A stretch of DNA of 64,000 bases from Pseudomonas sp. CFII64 (GTDB lineage: Bacteria > Pseudomonadota > Gammaproteobacteria > Pseudomonadales > Pseudomonadaceae), in contig NZ_ATLO01000028.1 of NCBI RefSeq assembly GCF_000416235.1, forward strand, positions 124,001 through 188,000, given 5' to 3'. The notes beneath the pieces were generated by a model that did no database searches, had not been told where the DNA came from, and worked only from the letters and a program-made list of their open reading frames with translations. Shown one piece after another: positions 26,592 to 37,851 of the stretch. Position 1 is the first letter of the stretch. Each line of letters opens with the position of its first letter. A program made the translations under genes and the position numbers.

Positions 26592-28775
26592 TCACTGCTT
26601 GATGACATAACCGTAGGCGCGAGTTCGGCCGTCGTCTTCGACGCGCAGATACACACCTTGCAACTCGGGGTTGAAGCCAGGGAAGTGATTGATTGCGTCT
26701 TCGAGGGCCAGGAAGTATTCCAGGACCGGGCCTTGCCAGACCTCGCCGGGCACCACGCAGAGCAAACCCGGCGGATACGGCAAGGCGCCTTCGGCCGCGA
26801 TCCGGCCCTTGGCGTCTTGCAAGGCGATCAATTCGCAATGCCCGCGCACAAATTCCAGGTGAGCATCCCGTGGGTTGAGCTCAATCGGCGGCATGCTGAC
26901 CTTGCGGAACATCTCCTTCTGCAAACGCTTGACGTCATGGCGCACGTACAGCTGGTGCATTTCGCGACACAGTTGGCCGATGGTGTAGTCGTGGTAACGC
27001 ACCTGATTGGCCTGATACAGATTGGGCAGCACTTCAGAGAGGAGCGCATCGTCATGAATAAAGCGCTCGAAACGCGCGATCTGCGCCACCAGATGCTGCA
27101 TCTTCGCTTTGCCTTCAGCGGGCGTCAGCAGGAACAGAATGGAGTTCAGGTCGCTTTTTTCCGGCACGATGCCGTACTGGCGCAAGAAAGTCGCCAATAT
27201 CCCGGCATGCACGCCGAACTCGGTATAGGCGCCGGTCACGGCGTCGATACCCGGCGTGGTGAACAGCAGCTTGCACGGATCGATGAAGTATTGATCGTCG
27301 GTATAGCCCTCGAATGCGTGCCAACGCTCATCGGGGTGAAACTTGAAAAAGCGCAGGTCGTTGGCAATCACGTCCGTCGGGTAGTCCTGCCAATAACGAC
27401 CGTCGATGGTTGGCGGCACGAACGGCCGAATCAAGGTGCAGTTGTCCATGACCAGCTTGCGCGCCTCGATGCCAGCATGAACGCACTCGCTCCACAGACG
27501 CAGGCCGCTGCGTCCGCTGTGCATGCGGGCGTTGACGTCCAGCGAGGCGAACAGCGGGTAAAACGGGCTGGTTGACGCTTGAGCCATGAAGGCATTGTTC
27601 AGGCGATGGTGATTGCAGTAGCGATCCTGGCCCTTGATGTGCCGGTCTTTCTTATGGATCTGCGATGCCTGGGAAAAGCCGGCTTGTTGCTTGTGGATCG
27701 ACTGGGTCACGAAAATGCCAGGATCTTCCGGGCCCAGCTCCAGCAGCATCGGTGAGCAGTCTTTCATCATCGGGATGAACTGCTCGTACCCGACCCAGGC
27801 GGAGTCGAACAAAATGTAGTCACACAAATGCCCGATGCGATCCACCACCTGCCGGGCGTTATAGATCGTGCCGTCGTAGGTGCCCAATTGGATGACCGCG
27901 AGGCGGAACGGCCGAGGCTGATCGGCTTTATGCGGCGCTACGGTGCGCAGTTGTTCGCGCAAATAGTCTTCGTTAAAGCAGTGGGCGTCGATACCGCCGA
28001 TAAAACCGTAGGGATTGCGCGCGGTTTCCAGATACAACGGTGTCGCGCCAGCCTGAAACAAGGCTCCCTGATGCACGGACTTGTGGTTGTTGCGGTCGAA
28101 CAGCACCACGTCCCCAGGGGTCAGCAAGGCATTGGTCACCACCTTGTTCGACGCCGAGGTACCGTTGAGCACGAAGTAGGTCTTGTCGGCGTTGTACACC
28201 TTGGCCGCGCGTTTCTGTGCTTCCAGCGGGGCGCCTTCGTGGATCAGCAGGTCACCCATCTCGACATCGGCATTGCAGCGGTCGGCGCGGAACAGGGTCG
28301 GGCCGAAAAACTCGACGAACTGGCGACCGGCCGGATGTTTGCGAAAGAACTGACCGCCTTGGTGGCCCGGACAAGCAAACGTCGAATTGCCGCGCTCCAC
28401 ATAGTGCTTCAACGCCCCGAAGAACGGCGGCAACAAGGCTTCTTCATACTGGGCTGCGGCGGTTTCGAGTTTGTCGCCGTAGAATTGCGCATCATCGACG
28501 CCAAGGTCAAACACGCCGCTGATTTGCAGCAGCACATGTTCAATGCTCGGCAAGTTCTCCGGGGTCAGTTGGTCTTTGGCGGTGACCGCGAAGAAAATCG
28601 GGATATCGAACCCCGAGGTGCGGATGACTTCCAGCAGCCCGTTGCGCACATCGTCGGCACTGATGACCGCTGCTGCAATGTCCGTCAGGTCGGTTTCGTT
28701 GAACTCCAAAACTGTTCGCGAGGTGGCGAAACTGCTGCGGCTGGCGAGACTGGCCGCAATTTTCAAACGATTCAC
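26592..28775 (-). CDS. Ornithine decarboxylase (inducible, SpeF/SpeC type)
   Basis: 727 residues, matching the ~720 of E. coli SpeC and SpeF. The N-terminal wing domain (about 1-110) precedes the PLP domain with GHQGGQFFRKHPAG, VLNGTSASNKVV, DRNNHKSVHQGAL, FDSAWVGYEQF and the PLP lysine in SIHKQQAGFSQ. The C-terminal domain contains YPPGLLCVVPGE. It makes putrescine from ornithine and consumes a proton. The ATG overlaps the stop of the upstream decarboxylase by 4 bases (28772-28775). Confidence 0.88.
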   Translation of the reverse strand: MNRLKIAASLASRSSFATSRTVLEFNETDLTDIAAAVISADDVRNGLLEVIRTSGFDIPIFFAVTAKDQLTPENLPSIEHVLLQISGVFDLGVDDAQFYGDKLETAAAQYEEALLPPFFGALKHYVERGNSTFACPGHQGGQFFRKHPAGRQFVEFFGPTLFRADRCNADVEMGDLLIHEGAPLEAQKRAAKVYNADKTYFVLNGTSASNKVVTNALLTPGDVVLFDRNNHKSVHQGALFQAGATPLYLETARNPYGFIGGIDAHCFNEDYLREQLRTVAPHKADQPRPFRLAVIQLGTYDGTIYNARQVVDRIGHLCDYILFDSAWVGYEQFIPMMKDCSPMLLELGPEDPGIFVTQSIHKQQAGFSQASQIHKKDRHIKGQDRYCNHHRLNNAFMAQASTSPFYPLFASLDVNARMHSGRSGLRLWSECVHAGIEARKLVMDNCTLIRPFVPPTIDGRYWQDYPTDVIANDLRFFKFHPDERWHAFEGYTDDQYFIDPCKLLFTTPGIDAVTGAYTEFGVHAGILATFLRQYGIVPEKSDLNSILFLLTPAEGKAKMQHLVAQIARFERFIHDDALLSEVLPNLYQANQVRYHDYTIGQLCREMHQLYVRHDVKRLQKEMFRKVSMPPIELNPRDAHLEFVRGHCELIALQDAKGRIAAEGALPYPPGLLCVVPGEVWQGPVLEYFLALEDAINHFPGFNPELQGVYLRVEDDGRTRAYGYVIKQ

Positions 28776-31105
28776 TGGGTAACCTCTGCTACGGATGGGG
28801 TGGCGCTGGGCGTTGTCAGGCAGCGAACTTTGTAAAGACCGTCCTCCACTTCCACGCCATGGGTGTCGTGGGTGAAGCCCGGGAATCGATGATCAAAGGC
28901 TTCCAGCGCCTTGAGATAACCGAGCAGCGGGCCGTCTGCGGGGCCGGCGTTTTCGCCGGGCATCAGTAACGGAATGCCAGGTGGATAGGGCACCACGCCA
29001 GTGGCCACAGTGCGCCCCGCCATTTGCTCAAGGCTCACGACTTCGACGTTGCCGCGAACCAGCTGCTCGTAAGCGCGCACCGGGCTCAAGTCTGGAACCG
29101 GCAAGGTCGAGAAACCCCGGGACATTGCGGCGGTGGTGTCCAGTTGCGCCATGCTGGCGAACATGGTTTCGCACAGATCGCGCAGGCCCAGACCGCGATA
29201 GCGCGCGCCATGGGCGGCCATCAAGGCTGGCAGCACCATTTCCAGCGGTGCGTTGCTGTCGAAGTCACGCTTGAAGTCGAGCAATGCATTGACCAGCGTG
29301 CCCCACTTGCCTTTGGTCACGCCGATGGAGAACAGGAACAGAATGGTGAAATCAGTGGTTTTCTCGGCGACGATGCCTTGCCGATCCAGATAAGCCGTCA
29401 ACACCTGGGCAGGAATACCCTGCCCGCTCATGCCGCCGCCGGCGAGAATGCCAGGCGAAGTGATCGAGACCTTGATCGGGTCCAGCAGGCAATAACCGTC
29501 CTCGATGTCACCAAATCCGTGCCAGGCTGCATTGGGCTTGAGTACCCAGCAGGCAGGTTCGCTGGCCAGCAGATCATCGCTGGCAGTATGAAACGCAATG
29601 TCTTTGCCTTGCTCCGGATCGAATACAGTATCCGGCTGCCAGACACTGAAGAACCACTCGCCCTTCTCCAGGAACTCAGCATTGAGGCGCGCCAGCATGC
29701 GCCGGAACGAGACCGCCTCGCGGATCGAATCGTCGGTCAACGCTTTGCCGCCCGGGCCTTCCATCATGGCGGCGCTGACATCATTGGAGGCGATGATCGC
29801 GTAATTGGGCGACGTCGAGGCATGCATCATGAACGCCTCGTTGAAACGGGCGTGATCAATCGGGCGACGGCCATCGCGGATGTGAATCATCGACGCCTGG
29901 GACAACGCGGCGAGCAGTTTGTGAGTGGACTGGGTGGCGAAAACCGTCGGCCGATCCGGGGTGTGACTGGCCGGTTCGCCATGCATGGCAAAACGCTCGT
30001 GGTACATCGGGTTGAAACGCGCGTAACCAAACCAGGCCTCATCAAAATGCAACCGGTCGACGCTCTCACCCAGCAGCTCTTCGACCCGCCGCACGTTGTA
30101 GCAAAGCCCGTCGTAGGTTGAGTTGGTGATGATCGCGTGCATCGGCGTCGGATCGATCCCGCTGTGTACCAGCGGATTATTGGCGATGGATTCGCTGATG
30201 TAACTGGCGCTCAGGCGTTCTGGCGGAATCGGCCCGATCAGGCCGTAATGGTTGCGCGACGGGATCAGGTAGGTCGGGATGGCGCCAGACATAGTCATGG
30301 CGTGTTCGACCGACTTGTGGCAATTGCGATCACACAGCGTCACCTGATCGCGGGTGACGCTGGCCATCAGAATCACTCGATTGGAGGTCGATGAACCGTT
30401 GGTGACGTGGTACGTGCGATGGGCGCCGAAGACGCGTGCCGCATACACTTCGCTGGCGCCGATGGGGCCGGAATGATCGAGCAGCGACCCCAGCTCGCCG
30501 ACGGAAATCGACAGATCGGAGCGGAACAGGTTTTCGCCGAAATAATCGAAAAAGGCCCGCCCGGCGGTGGATTTCAGGAATGCAGTACCGCCGGTATGCC
30601 CCGGCGTGTGCCACGAGTACTCATATATCTGGGAAAACTTTACCAATGCCGAGAACATGGGCGGCAGTACCGCTTCCCGATAACGCTGGATGGCCGCGAC
30701 GATACGCCCGCCAATAAAGGCGATGGTGTCTTCGAGTAGCCAGATAAAGTCATCGGACTTCTGCATGGCTTCCAATGGAACAGTGGCGGCACTGCTGCGA
30801 TCAGCCAACAGGAAAATAGGCAAAGCTTCACTGCGGGCGCGGACGGCATCCAGCACAGTCATTGCCTTTTCATGGCCATCGTCCAGGTCGAGGTCCCAGT
30901 CCAGCAGGACGCATTGCACCATGGGATCGGCGTTGATAATGGCTATGGCATCCAGCGCACTTTGCGCGAGAATCACTTCAACCTGGCGCTGCTCCAGCAC
31001 CTCAGCCATTTCTCTGACGGCCCTGCCAGCCGCCGTCAACGCCGTGAGATCTTCATGAATGAGCAGGGCTTTCATGCCCAAGCGGGCTTGCTGTTTACGA
31101 GGCAT
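28772..31105 (-). CDS. Orn/Lys/Arg decarboxylase, LdcA-like (lysine or arginine)
   Basis: 777 residues, first gene of the operon, AGGAAG before the ATG at 31105. The receiver-like wing domain (about 10-135; VQCVLLDWDLDLDDG) is followed by the PLP domain: SWHTPGHTGGTAFLKS, VTNGSSTSNRVILMA, DRNCHKSVEHAMTMSGAIP, HFDEAWFGYARF and the PLP lysine in STHKLLAALSQ. Overall it resembles P. aeruginosa LdcA more than SpeC. Whether it acts on lysine or arginine cannot be decided by eye. If arginine, the operon would run from arginine to agmatine alongside ornithine to putrescine. Confidence 0.85.
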   Translation of the reverse strand: MPRKQQARLGMKALLIHEDLTALTAAGRAVREMAEVLEQRQVEVILAQSALDAIAIINADPMVQCVLLDWDLDLDDGHEKAMTVLDAVRARSEALPIFLLADRSSAATVPLEAMQKSDDFIWLLEDTIAFIGGRIVAAIQRYREAVLPPMFSALVKFSQIYEYSWHTPGHTGGTAFLKSTAGRAFFDYFGENLFRSDLSISVGELGSLLDHSGPIGASEVYAARVFGAHRTYHVTNGSSTSNRVILMASVTRDQVTLCDRNCHKSVEHAMTMSGAIPTYLIPSRNHYGLIGPIPPERLSASYISESIANNPLVHSGIDPTPMHAIITNSTYDGLCYNVRRVEELLGESVDRLHFDEAWFGYARFNPMYHERFAMHGEPASHTPDRPTVFATQSTHKLLAALSQASMIHIRDGRRPIDHARFNEAFMMHASTSPNYAIIASNDVSAAMMEGPGGKALTDDSIREAVSFRRMLARLNAEFLEKGEWFFSVWQPDTVFDPEQGKDIAFHTASDDLLASEPACWVLKPNAAWHGFGDIEDGYCLLDPIKVSITSPGILAGGGMSGQGIPAQVLTAYLDRQGIVAEKTTDFTILFLFSIGVTKGKWGTLVNALLDFKRDFDSNAPLEMVLPALMAAHGARYRGLGLRDLCETMFASMAQLDTTAAMSRGFSTLPVPDLSPVRAYEQLVRGNVEVVSLEQMAGRTVATGVVPYPPGIPLLMPGENAGPADGPLLGYLKALEAFDHRFPGFTHDTHGVEVEDGLYKVRCLTTPSATPSVAEVTQ

Positions 31106-31593
31106 ATTAAAACTTCCTGTTCTAAGAGCGCATCACATCGCTATCGATTGCTATAGGCAATCTGAAAACCGTCTTGGCGAAGTATTGGGGAAGTTGAGTT
31201 GTTGAGTGACGACGTGTACAGCGATCAGAACTAGCAGTGACGCAGAGGTGATAAACAAGCGTAGCCGGGTTATTAAAACTTTCACTGACGCCGTGCCTCT
31301 TTTGAACGAGCCGTTGAAGCACAGATTTAAGAAGTAAGTGGCCATAGGGCTGGATTGAGGCTGGCAGACAGCTATTTTTGCAGAGTTGCAAACTCGGGAA
31401 TTGATCTGAATCAATGCTCAGGACCGGATGACGTGCGGTCCGGGGCTTAGTGCCGGTCGTCTGGAACTCATCGCTTTTTATTTAAAAATGAATTTTTTCC
31501 GTTTGATTTCGCTCAGATGTGTGGGAACAACAAAAATGGATCCAACGTTGCAGTGCTCCCGGATTTTTAATGTGCAGGCTGAGGGAACCAAAA
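31106..31593. other. Regulatory region between decarboxylase operon and receiver gene
   Basis: 488 bp without a credible gene. It holds the Anr/FNR box at 31401-31414. On the minus strand an AAAAAT element at about 31372-31377 lies at the right distance for an FNR class II promoter serving the decarboxylase operon. An AT-rich tract at 31475-31500 precedes the receiver gene. Confidence 0.55.
31401..31414. promoter_or_regulatory. Anr/FNR box
   Basis: TTGATCTGAATCAA, a perfect match to TTGAT-N4-ATCAA. A minus-strand -10-like element lies about 33 bp away on the decarboxylase side, which puts the box near -42 of that promoter. Confidence 0.75.
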
Positions 31594-32031
31594 ATGACTC
31601 AATCACCGCAGTACGAAGAGGCCCGAACCACAATGAGTCTGGTGCTTGTTGTTGAAGATGAGCCAATGATTCGGGACTTCGTGTGCGAAATCCTGACTGA
31701 AGAAGGGCTTAAAACCAAAGCCGTCGAGAACGCTGACAAGGCTGTCGACTACCTCAATGCGCATGGCAACGAAGTCGCCTTGCTGCTGACCGACGTACGT
31801 ATGCCTGGCACTATGGATGGCATCGCCCTGGCTAATCTGGTGGCTGAGAAATGGGTCGACATACCCGTCGTGATCATGTCCGGGCACGGTACGCCTGGCA
31901 GCGATCAGATCAAGCCTGACGTGCTGTTTATCGCCAAGCCCTGGACAATTACCCAGCTGCTCAACGGTGTAATGGCGCAACTTGACCGGGTCAACAGCCC
32001 ACTGGAATCGATGAGCAACATCCCCCGCTAA
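31594..32031 (+). CDS. Orphan response-regulator receiver protein
   Basis: 145 residues from the ATG at 31594 (GAGGGA upstream). A single receiver domain: acidic pair in VVEDEPMIRDF, phosphoacceptor Asp in LLTDVRMPG, Ser/Thr in VIMSGHGTPG, and Lys in FIAKPW. No output domain and no kinase gene adjoins it. Stand-alone CheY-like receivers of this type with the VEDEPMIRDFVCEIL pattern act as phosphorelay intermediates. Confidence 0.87.
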   Translation: MTQSPQYEEARTTMSLVLVVEDEPMIRDFVCEILTEEGLKTKAVENADKAVDYLNAHGNEVALLLTDVRMPGTMDGIALANLVAEKWVDIPVVIMSGHGTPGSDQIKPDVLFIAKPWTITQLLNGVMAQLDRVNSPLESMSNIPR

Positions 32032-32098
32032 TGCCTTAAGCCTGTGCGCCCACTACCGACAGGTACTTGTCTGCTGCCAGGCTTTGCTTCCCGCCTCC

Positions 32099-35000
32099 TC
32101 ATTTAAAGTCACGACTGCGAACATCCAGTCCGGCGAGCAGCGGAGTCAAATCGAACAGGCGCTGCGCGATCACATGCCGTACGCCTTTCTGCGACTCCAA
32201 CCGTCCGAACACCTGCATCAACCGGGACCCCACCAGAACCTTGCGTTGACGTTGAGCCAGGTCGAGCCAGACCACGACATTGATCATGCCGAACTCATCT
32301 TCCAGAGTCACAAAGGTCACGCCACTGGCAGTACCCGGACGTTGGCGTCCCACTACCAGCCCGGCGACACTGATCATGCACCCATGCTCGATATCGAGTA
32401 GATCGTGTGAACTGCGAAAGCGTTTGGCGGCCAGTTGGCGGCGCAACATGGCCAGTGGATGAGGGCCCAATGTGGTTCCGGTCATGGCGTAATCTGTGAA
32501 CACATCCTGCGCCACTGTCGGTAAAGGCAAGGCGATTTGTGCCTCTTCTACAGTGTGCTCCGGGCCAAACAGCGGACGTTGCGCTTCGACGCCGGCGACT
32601 TCCCAGCGTGCCCGATGACGATGACCGATCAGCCCGCGCAACGCACCCGCATCGGCCAATGACTCCAGTGCACGGTTGTCCAGCGCTGCGCGCAGGCTCA
32701 GGTCGGTGGCATCGACAAATGTCCTGTTCACCCTGGCGGACTCGATTTGCCGGGCATCCTCTTCACGAAAACCGCGAATCATGCGCAGGCCCATGCGAAT
32801 CGCAAGGGTTCGGTGGCGCTCCTGATGTTCGACAGGCTCCAGTGAGCAATCCCAATCGCTGTAGCGCACATCCACGGGGCGAATTTCGATGTGGTGACGC
32901 CGCGCGTCCTGAAGTATCTGGTCGGGGCTGTAAAACCCCATGGGCCAGCTGTTGATCAGCGCGCAGGCAAAGGCCGCTGGCTCGTGGCATTTGAGCCAGC
33001 AACTGGCGTACGTCAGCAAGGCGAAGCTGGCCGCATGGGATTCCGGAAAACCATAACTGCCGAAACCCTTGATCTGCTCGAAAATCCGGGTGATGAACTC
33101 TTGCTCATACCCATTGGCCTTCATGCGCTGCGCTAGACGCAGGCGGTGCGGCTCCAGCCCGCCATGACGTTTCCAGGCAGCCATGGAGCGGCGCAGCTCA
33201 TCGGCTTCACCGGGGGTGTAATCGGCCGCCAGGATCGCGACTTCCATCACCTGTTCCTGGAACAGAGGGACGCCAAGGGTGCGCTCGAACACCTTTTTCA
33301 GCCTTGGCGGGTAAGTGACCGCTTCCTCATTGTTGCGCCTGCGCAGGTAGGGATGAACCATGTCACCCTGAATCGGCCCCGGCCGGACGATGGCCACTTC
33401 GATGACCAGATCGTAAAAAGTCTTGGGTTGGAGACGCGGCAACATGGCCATCTGCGCTCGGGATTCGATCTGGAAGACCCCGATGGTGTCTGCCCGGCCG
33501 ATCATTTCATAAGTGGCAGGATCTTCTTCCGGCACTGACGCCAGGGTCCATTGCTGGCCTCGATAAGTACGCACCAGATCGAAAGTACGCCGCAACGCAC
33601 TGAGCATGCCGAGGGCGAGGATGTCGACCTTGAGCAGGCCCACCAGATCCAGATCATTCTTGTCCCACTGAATAATGGTGCGTTCGGCCATTGCCGCATT
33701 TTCCACCGGCACCAGTGTCTCCAGCGGATGCTCGGAAATGACAAAACCGCCAGGATGCTGGGACAAATGCCGGGGAAAACCGATCAGCGTGTCCGTCAAC
33801 GCCAGCACCCGGCGTAGAATCGGCGCCTCGGGGTCAAAGCCGTTTTCGCGCAGACGTTCCACAGGAGGCATTTCATCGCTCCAGCGGCTGAAACATTCCG
33901 CGAGTGCGTTGATCTGGTCCGACGGCAAGCCCAGCACCTTGGCCACATCGCGCACCGCTCCAGTGCCGTGATAGGTACTGGCAACGGCCGTCAGTGCCGC
34001 CCTACCCCGGCCATAACGTTTGAAAACGTACTGCAAAACCTCCTCGCGGCGCTCATGCTCGAAATCCACGTCAATATCCGGCGGCTCGTTGCGTTCCCTG
34101 GAAATGAACCGCTCGAATAGCAGATTGCTTTTTTCGGGATTCAATTCGGTGATGCCCAGGGCGAAACAGACCACCGAATTGGCCGCAGAACCCCGGCCCT
34201 GACACAAAATATCGCGACTGCGGGCAAAGCAGACGATGTCGTGGACCGTGAGGAAATAACTCTCGAACTTCATCTCGCCAATCAGCTGCAATTCCTTTTC
34301 GATCTGCATCCGGGTCGCTGGCTTCAGCCCTTGAGGCCAGCGCTTGCGCACGCCTTGCTCAGTCATTTCCCGCAGCCATGAGCCCGGCGTATGTGCTGCT
34401 GGCACCAACTCGTGGGGGTATTCATAACGTAACTGGCTCAAGTCGAAGGTGCAGCGCGCAGCGATTAACAGCGTTTGCGCCAATAGCTGCTCGGGATACA
34501 GCTCAAGCAAGGCGCTGCGCGGACGCAGGTAGCGCTCACCATTGGCGAACAGCCGATGCCCGGCCTCAGCCACGGTGGTGTGATAGCGGATGGCGGTCAT
34601 GGTGTCTTGCAGGGCACGACGTCCGCGGGCATGCATGTGCACATCGCCACTGGCGACCAGCGGGATATTCAATGTGTGCGCCAGTGCCTGGAGTTGATCG
34701 AGTCGCCGTCGATCATCCGGACCACGATGCAGTTCAACCGCCAGCCACGTTGCATCGGGAAATAGTTTTGCCAGCCACTGCCCGTGGTTCTCAAGCGTTG
34801 CCGCTGGCAATTCGGGATCCGGCAGCCATAACGCCAACAGGCCGCTGCCCGCCTCCGGGAAATCTTCACGCAACGACAGGTATTCACCTTTCTTGGCCCT
34901 GCGCCGGGCCAGGGTTATCAACCGGCACAGCGCCTGATAGCCACTGAGGTTTTCCACCAGCAGCACGACTTTGGGGCCATCGACGACGCTGATCTCACTG

Positions 35001-35197
35001 CCGATGATCAGCGCAAGATCGTTATCCATCGCCGCCTGCCAGGCGCGTACGATGCCAGCCAATGTGCATTCGTCTGTGATCGCCAAAGCCTGGTATTCGT
35101 GCTCCTTGGCGCGCTTGAACAACTCTGCTGCGCTGGAGGCCCCGCGCTGGAAGCTGAAATTCGACAGGCAATGCAGTTCAGCATAAGGGCTGCTCAT
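32099..35197 (-). CDS. dnaE2: Error-prone DNA polymerase DnaE2
   Basis: 1032 residues, C-family polymerase. It has an N-terminal PHP domain ([29 protein letters not shown]), the palm with [17 protein letters not shown] and [15 protein letters not shown] carrying catalytic Asp residues, thumb/fingers with GAIQ-type regions ([15 protein letters not shown]), and a C-terminal OB fold ([18 protein letters not shown]). It is the extender subunit of the SOS mutasome with ImuA and ImuB. Its ATG overlaps the imuB stop by 4 bases (35194-35197). Confidence 0.95.
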   Translation of the reverse strand: MSSPYAELHCLSNFSFQRGASSAAELFKRAKEHEYQALAITDECTLAGIVRAWQAAMDNDLALIIGSEISVVDGPKVVLLVENLSGYQALCRLITLARRRAKKGEYLSLREDFPEAGSGLLALWLPDPELPAATLENHGQWLAKLFPDATWLAVELHRGPDDRRRLDQLQALAHTLNIPLVASGDVHMHARGRRALQDTMTAIRYHTTVAEAGHRLFANGERYLRPRSALLELYPEQLLAQTLLIAARCTFDLSQLRYEYPHELVPAAHTPGSWLREMTEQGVRKRWPQGLKPATRMQIEKELQLIGEMKFESYFLTVHDIVCFARSRDILCQGRGSAANSVVCFALGITELNPEKSNLLFERFISRERNEPPDIDVDFEHERREEVLQYVFKRYGRGRAALTAVASTYHGTGAVRDVAKVLGLPSDQINALAECFSRWSDEMPPVERLRENGFDPEAPILRRVLALTDTLIGFPRHLSQHPGGFVISEHPLETLVPVENAAMAERTIIQWDKNDLDLVGLLKVDILALGMLSALRRTFDLVRTYRGQQWTLASVPEEDPATYEMIGRADTIGVFQIESRAQMAMLPRLQPKTFYDLVIEVAIVRPGPIQGDMVHPYLRRRNNEEAVTYPPRLKKVFERTLGVPLFQEQVMEVAILAADYTPGEADELRRSMAAWKRHGGLEPHRLRLAQRMKANGYEQEFITRIFEQIKGFGSYGFPESHAASFALLTYASCWLKCHEPAAFACALINSWPMGFYSPDQILQDARRHHIEIRPVDVRYSDWDCSLEPVEHQERHRTLAIRMGLRMIRGFREEDARQIESARVNRTFVDATDLSLRAALDNRALESLADAGALRGLIGHRHRARWEVAGVEAQRPLFGPEHTVEEAQIALPLPTVAQDVFTDYAMTGTTLGPHPLAMLRRQLAAKRFRSSHDLLDIEHGCMISVAGLVVGRQRPGTASGVTFVTLEDEFGMINVVVWLDLAQRQRKVLVGSRLMQVFGRLESQKGVRHVIAQRLFDLTPLLAGLDVRSRDFK

Positions 35198-36609
35198 GCG
35201 AACCAGCCATGCAGCAACAGGTCGCCGCCCTCACCCACTGTTCGATAGGCCCAGCCGCGTTGACCGGTGCGGGTTTCCACCAGGAAATAGTCGCGCCGAA
35301 CGTCGCCGCCGTCCCACCAACCCGACTCGATGCGCTCAGGCCCGGCGAGGATTCGCGTACCCGCCTCCGGCAGCGGCGATGGCTGACTCAACAGCCAACC
35401 AGGACGCGGCACTTTAGGCGCAGAAGGCCTGACTCTGGTTTCAGGGTCCGTTTGCCAGGCACATTCAGGCCGGTGATCGGCGCGCAGGCGCAAGCCACTG
35501 ACTGACTCGTCCCCCAACCGGGCGCGCAGCCGTTCGCGTAATTGTTCCCACGGCAGTGATTGCTGGGGGCGCTCATCAAACAGCTCCCGATGAGCCGGGA
35601 CAAATGGCGGCAAATCCCGGGCGTGCAAGCGCACTGCCCGCACCGGGGACGGCACCTGAATCTGCTCCAGGCGGCCACGCGCCAGTTCAAACAACATGGC
35701 GCTATCGCGTTCTGCGCTGAGCAGCCCGACCGGCACCAGCGTGTCAGCGCCTTCGACATGTTCCAGATGCAGGTTGAAGCGCTGGACGCCACTGTCCCGT
35801 CCGCCAAGAAACATCGCCAGATCGGAAACCAACCGTTTCAGGGGAAACAGCAAGGCCTGATGCGACTCGACGTCAAAATTGAGCTCGATACGCACATCGA
35901 AATAGTCCGGCGGCGTATAAAACTCCAGCGCCACGGGCCGCTCACCGAGCAAGGTATCCAGATGCTGCAGGACCTGCGCCGGAAAACGCCGGGCCAGGCT
36001 GTTACGTTGCAGTCCGAGAACCTGCTGCAGATTGCGCAGGCCCATGCGCGTGAAGGCCGTTGCCGTCTCGCGGGTCAGGCCGATGCGATCTACTGGCATC
36101 TGCTCCAGAACCCGTTTCAAGCTGTCGCTGCAGGTGACCGCCAGTCCGTCATGGACATTGGCCAGCATGCGCGCAGCCACCGGATTGGGCGCCACGACGA
36201 TTCGGTGGGAAAACCCCAAGGCGTTCAACTCGGCACGCAGCCGGGCCTCGAACACTGGCCACGGTCCGTACAACCCCAGGCTTGATTCGACTTCCATCAT
36301 CAATACGCGCGGGTATTTCAGACTGACTTGCGAACTGAAGCGATACGCCCAGGCTGCCAGCAGACGATGCCAGCGCTCGGTTTCCGCCGGGTCGAATTCA
36401 GCGGTAGCGAAATCCCGGACCATGGCATGGGCACTGGTCAAGGATTGACCGGGCCGCAGCCCCAAGGCTCGGGCAGCCGGATTGACCGCCTGCAATATCC
36501 GTCTTTGCGGCGTACCGCTCAGCAGTGCCAGCGGTTCATCGGCATTGGTGCGACGACGCATAACGCCGTCGAGCGCCAGTTGCGGCAGCAAGACACAGGC
36601 CCACAACAT
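35194..36609 (-). CDS. imuB: ImuB, catalytically inactive Y-family polymerase homologue
   Basis: 471 residues from the ATG at 36609 ([19 protein letters not shown]). Y-family fold, but the acidic residues of the active site near the N-terminus and in the SLGLYGP region do not follow the DinB pattern, as is normal for ImuB. It serves as the hub that binds ImuA, DnaE2 and the beta clamp. It begins 8 bp after the imuA stop. Confidence 0.92.
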   Translation of the reverse strand: MLWACVLLPQLALDGVMRRRTNADEPLALLSGTPQRRILQAVNPAARALGLRPGQSLTSAHAMVRDFATAEFDPAETERWHRLLAAWAYRFSSQVSLKYPRVLMMEVESSLGLYGPWPVFEARLRAELNALGFSHRIVVAPNPVAARMLANVHDGLAVTCSDSLKRVLEQMPVDRIGLTRETATAFTRMGLRNLQQVLGLQRNSLARRFPAQVLQHLDTLLGERPVALEFYTPPDYFDVRIELNFDVESHQALLFPLKRLVSDLAMFLGGRDSGVQRFNLHLEHVEGADTLVPVGLLSAERDSAMLFELARGRLEQIQVPSPVRAVRLHARDLPPFVPAHRELFDERPQQSLPWEQLRERLRARLGDESVSGLRLRADHRPECAWQTDPETRVRPSAPKVPRPGWLLSQPSPLPEAGTRILAGPERIESGWWDGGDVRRDYFLVETRTGQRGWAYRTVGEGGDLLLHGWFA

Positions 36610-36616
36610 AAGAACC

Positions 36617-37237
36617 TCAAGCGTCTGTCGTGAAAGGGATGGGAACTGCCGGCGCCATACCGCCCCGACATTTGAGCACCCGCAATTGCAGGGGCCGGGT
36701 GTCAATGGCAATGCGCAGCGCAGCGGGCGACGGATTGGCTGCGGCCAATATGGGGCGGCAGGCAAAGGCCAGGGTCTGCCCGGTTTCAGCGGCCACTTGC
36801 AAACGACGCAGCGCCCGGTCATCTGCTTGCCGGGGCCAGCACACCACCGCACCACAACTGCCGGAGCGCAAGCATTGCTCGACCGCCCACAAACCGTCGC
36901 GCTCGCTGGCCTGAATCACCGCCAGCCAGCGTAGATCGACGCCGGCCGCTTCCCACGCCTGGGGATAAGGAATGAACGGCGGTGCAACCAGAACGATACG
37001 CTCACCCTTGTCAGCCAGCCGCGCCAGGGTTGGCCATAACAGACGCAACTCGCCACTGCCATCGGCCGGGATCAGGATTTCACTGAGCGCCGAGGCGGGC
37101 CAGCCACCGCTAGGCAGCGCGGCATCCAGGGCTGAATGGCCGGTGGGCTGGGGACTGACCGGAGGCGTACTTTGCCGGCCTTTCCAGACTCGTCGCTCGT
37201 CCAGCAACGCATCGAGGCTGACCACGGTGCCCATCAT
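36617..37237 (-). CDS. imuA: ImuA, RecA-like mutasome accessory protein
   Basis: 206 residues. LDAALPSGGWPASALSEIL followed by GSGELRLLWPTLARLADKG resembles the RecA core, but without a good Walker A. Family members couple translesion synthesis by ImuB/DnaE2 to RecA. Its first codon overlaps the lexA2 stop (37234-37237), so all four genes form one operon. Confidence 0.9.
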   Translation of the reverse strand: MMGTVVSLDALLDERRVWKGRQSTPPVSPQPTGHSALDAALPSGGWPASALSEILIPADGSGELRLLWPTLARLADKGERIVLVAPPFIPYPQAWEAAGVDLRWLAVIQASERDGLWAVEQCLRSGSCGAVVCWPRQADDRALRRLQVAAETGQTLAFACRPILAAANPSPAALRIAIDTRPLQLRVLKCRGGMAPAVPIPFTTDA

Positions 37238-37851
37238 TCACGCCTGACCAGGCCGCAGAACACGCCTTCGATGGCGAAATCCTGATGAGGCTCGACCACA
37301 ATCGGCGCATAAGCCGGGTTACGCGGCAGCAGGAGAAATTGGTTCTGCCCGGTTTGCAGGCGTTTGATGGTGACTTCGCCGTCCAGCCGCGCAACCACGA
37401 TCTGTCCGTCATGTGCTTCGCTGCTTCGATGGACGCCGACCAGATCACCATCAAGGATGCCGTCCTCGATCATCGAGTCGCCCTGCACCCGCAGCAGATA
37501 GTCCGGCACGCGGGAAAACGTGGCGCGGTCGAGCAGCAGGGTATCGTGGGTGCCGACATCCGGACCGATCGGCATGCCAGCGGCCACGCGGCCCATGACC
37601 GGGATTTCCAGCAGCTCGGGACGCGGGGCGGTCTGTATGAGGCGAATGCCTCTGGCCTGATTGGGCATGACTTCGATCAGACCGGCCTCGGTCAAGGCCA
37701 GAATGTGTTTGCGTGCCACGCTGCGCGAGGCAAAACCGAAGGCTTCGGAGATTTCCGCAAGGCTCGGTGATTGGCCCTGCTGCGCGATGCGATCGCGAAT
37801 GAAGGTAAGAATTGCGCTACGGCGGGGAGATAATGTGCTCATGGAGTACAT
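37234..37851 (-). CDS. lexA: LexA2 repressor of the mutasome operon
   Basis: 205 residues from the ATG at 37851, which has AAAGGAG 5 nt upstream; the ATG at 37842 would be too far from it. The winged helix (about 6-70) is followed by the autoprotease with the cleavage pair Ala91-Gly92 (RVAAGMPIG), catalytic Ser126 (GDSMIEDG) and Lys163 (VTIKRL). As the first gene of lexA2-imuA-imuB-dnaE2 it controls its own cassette through the palindrome at 37843-37860. The housekeeping LexA would be encoded elsewhere. Confidence 0.95.
   Translation of the reverse strand: MYSMSTLSPRRSAILTFIRDRIAQQGQSPSLAEISEAFGFASRSVARKHILALTEAGLIEVMPNQARGIRLIQTAPRPELLEIPVMGRVAAGMPIGPDVGTHDTLLLDRATFSRVPDYLLRVQGDSMIEDGILDGDLVGVHRSSEAHDGQIVVARLDGEVTIKRLQTGQNQFLLLPRNPAYAPIVVEPHQDFAIEGVFCGLVRRE

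Noticed and set aside
29024..30121. 365-codon plus-strand frame opposite the LdcA-like decarboxylase
   Set aside because: Antisense shadow of a clearly coding gene, with a composition typical of reverse frames in high-GC DNA.
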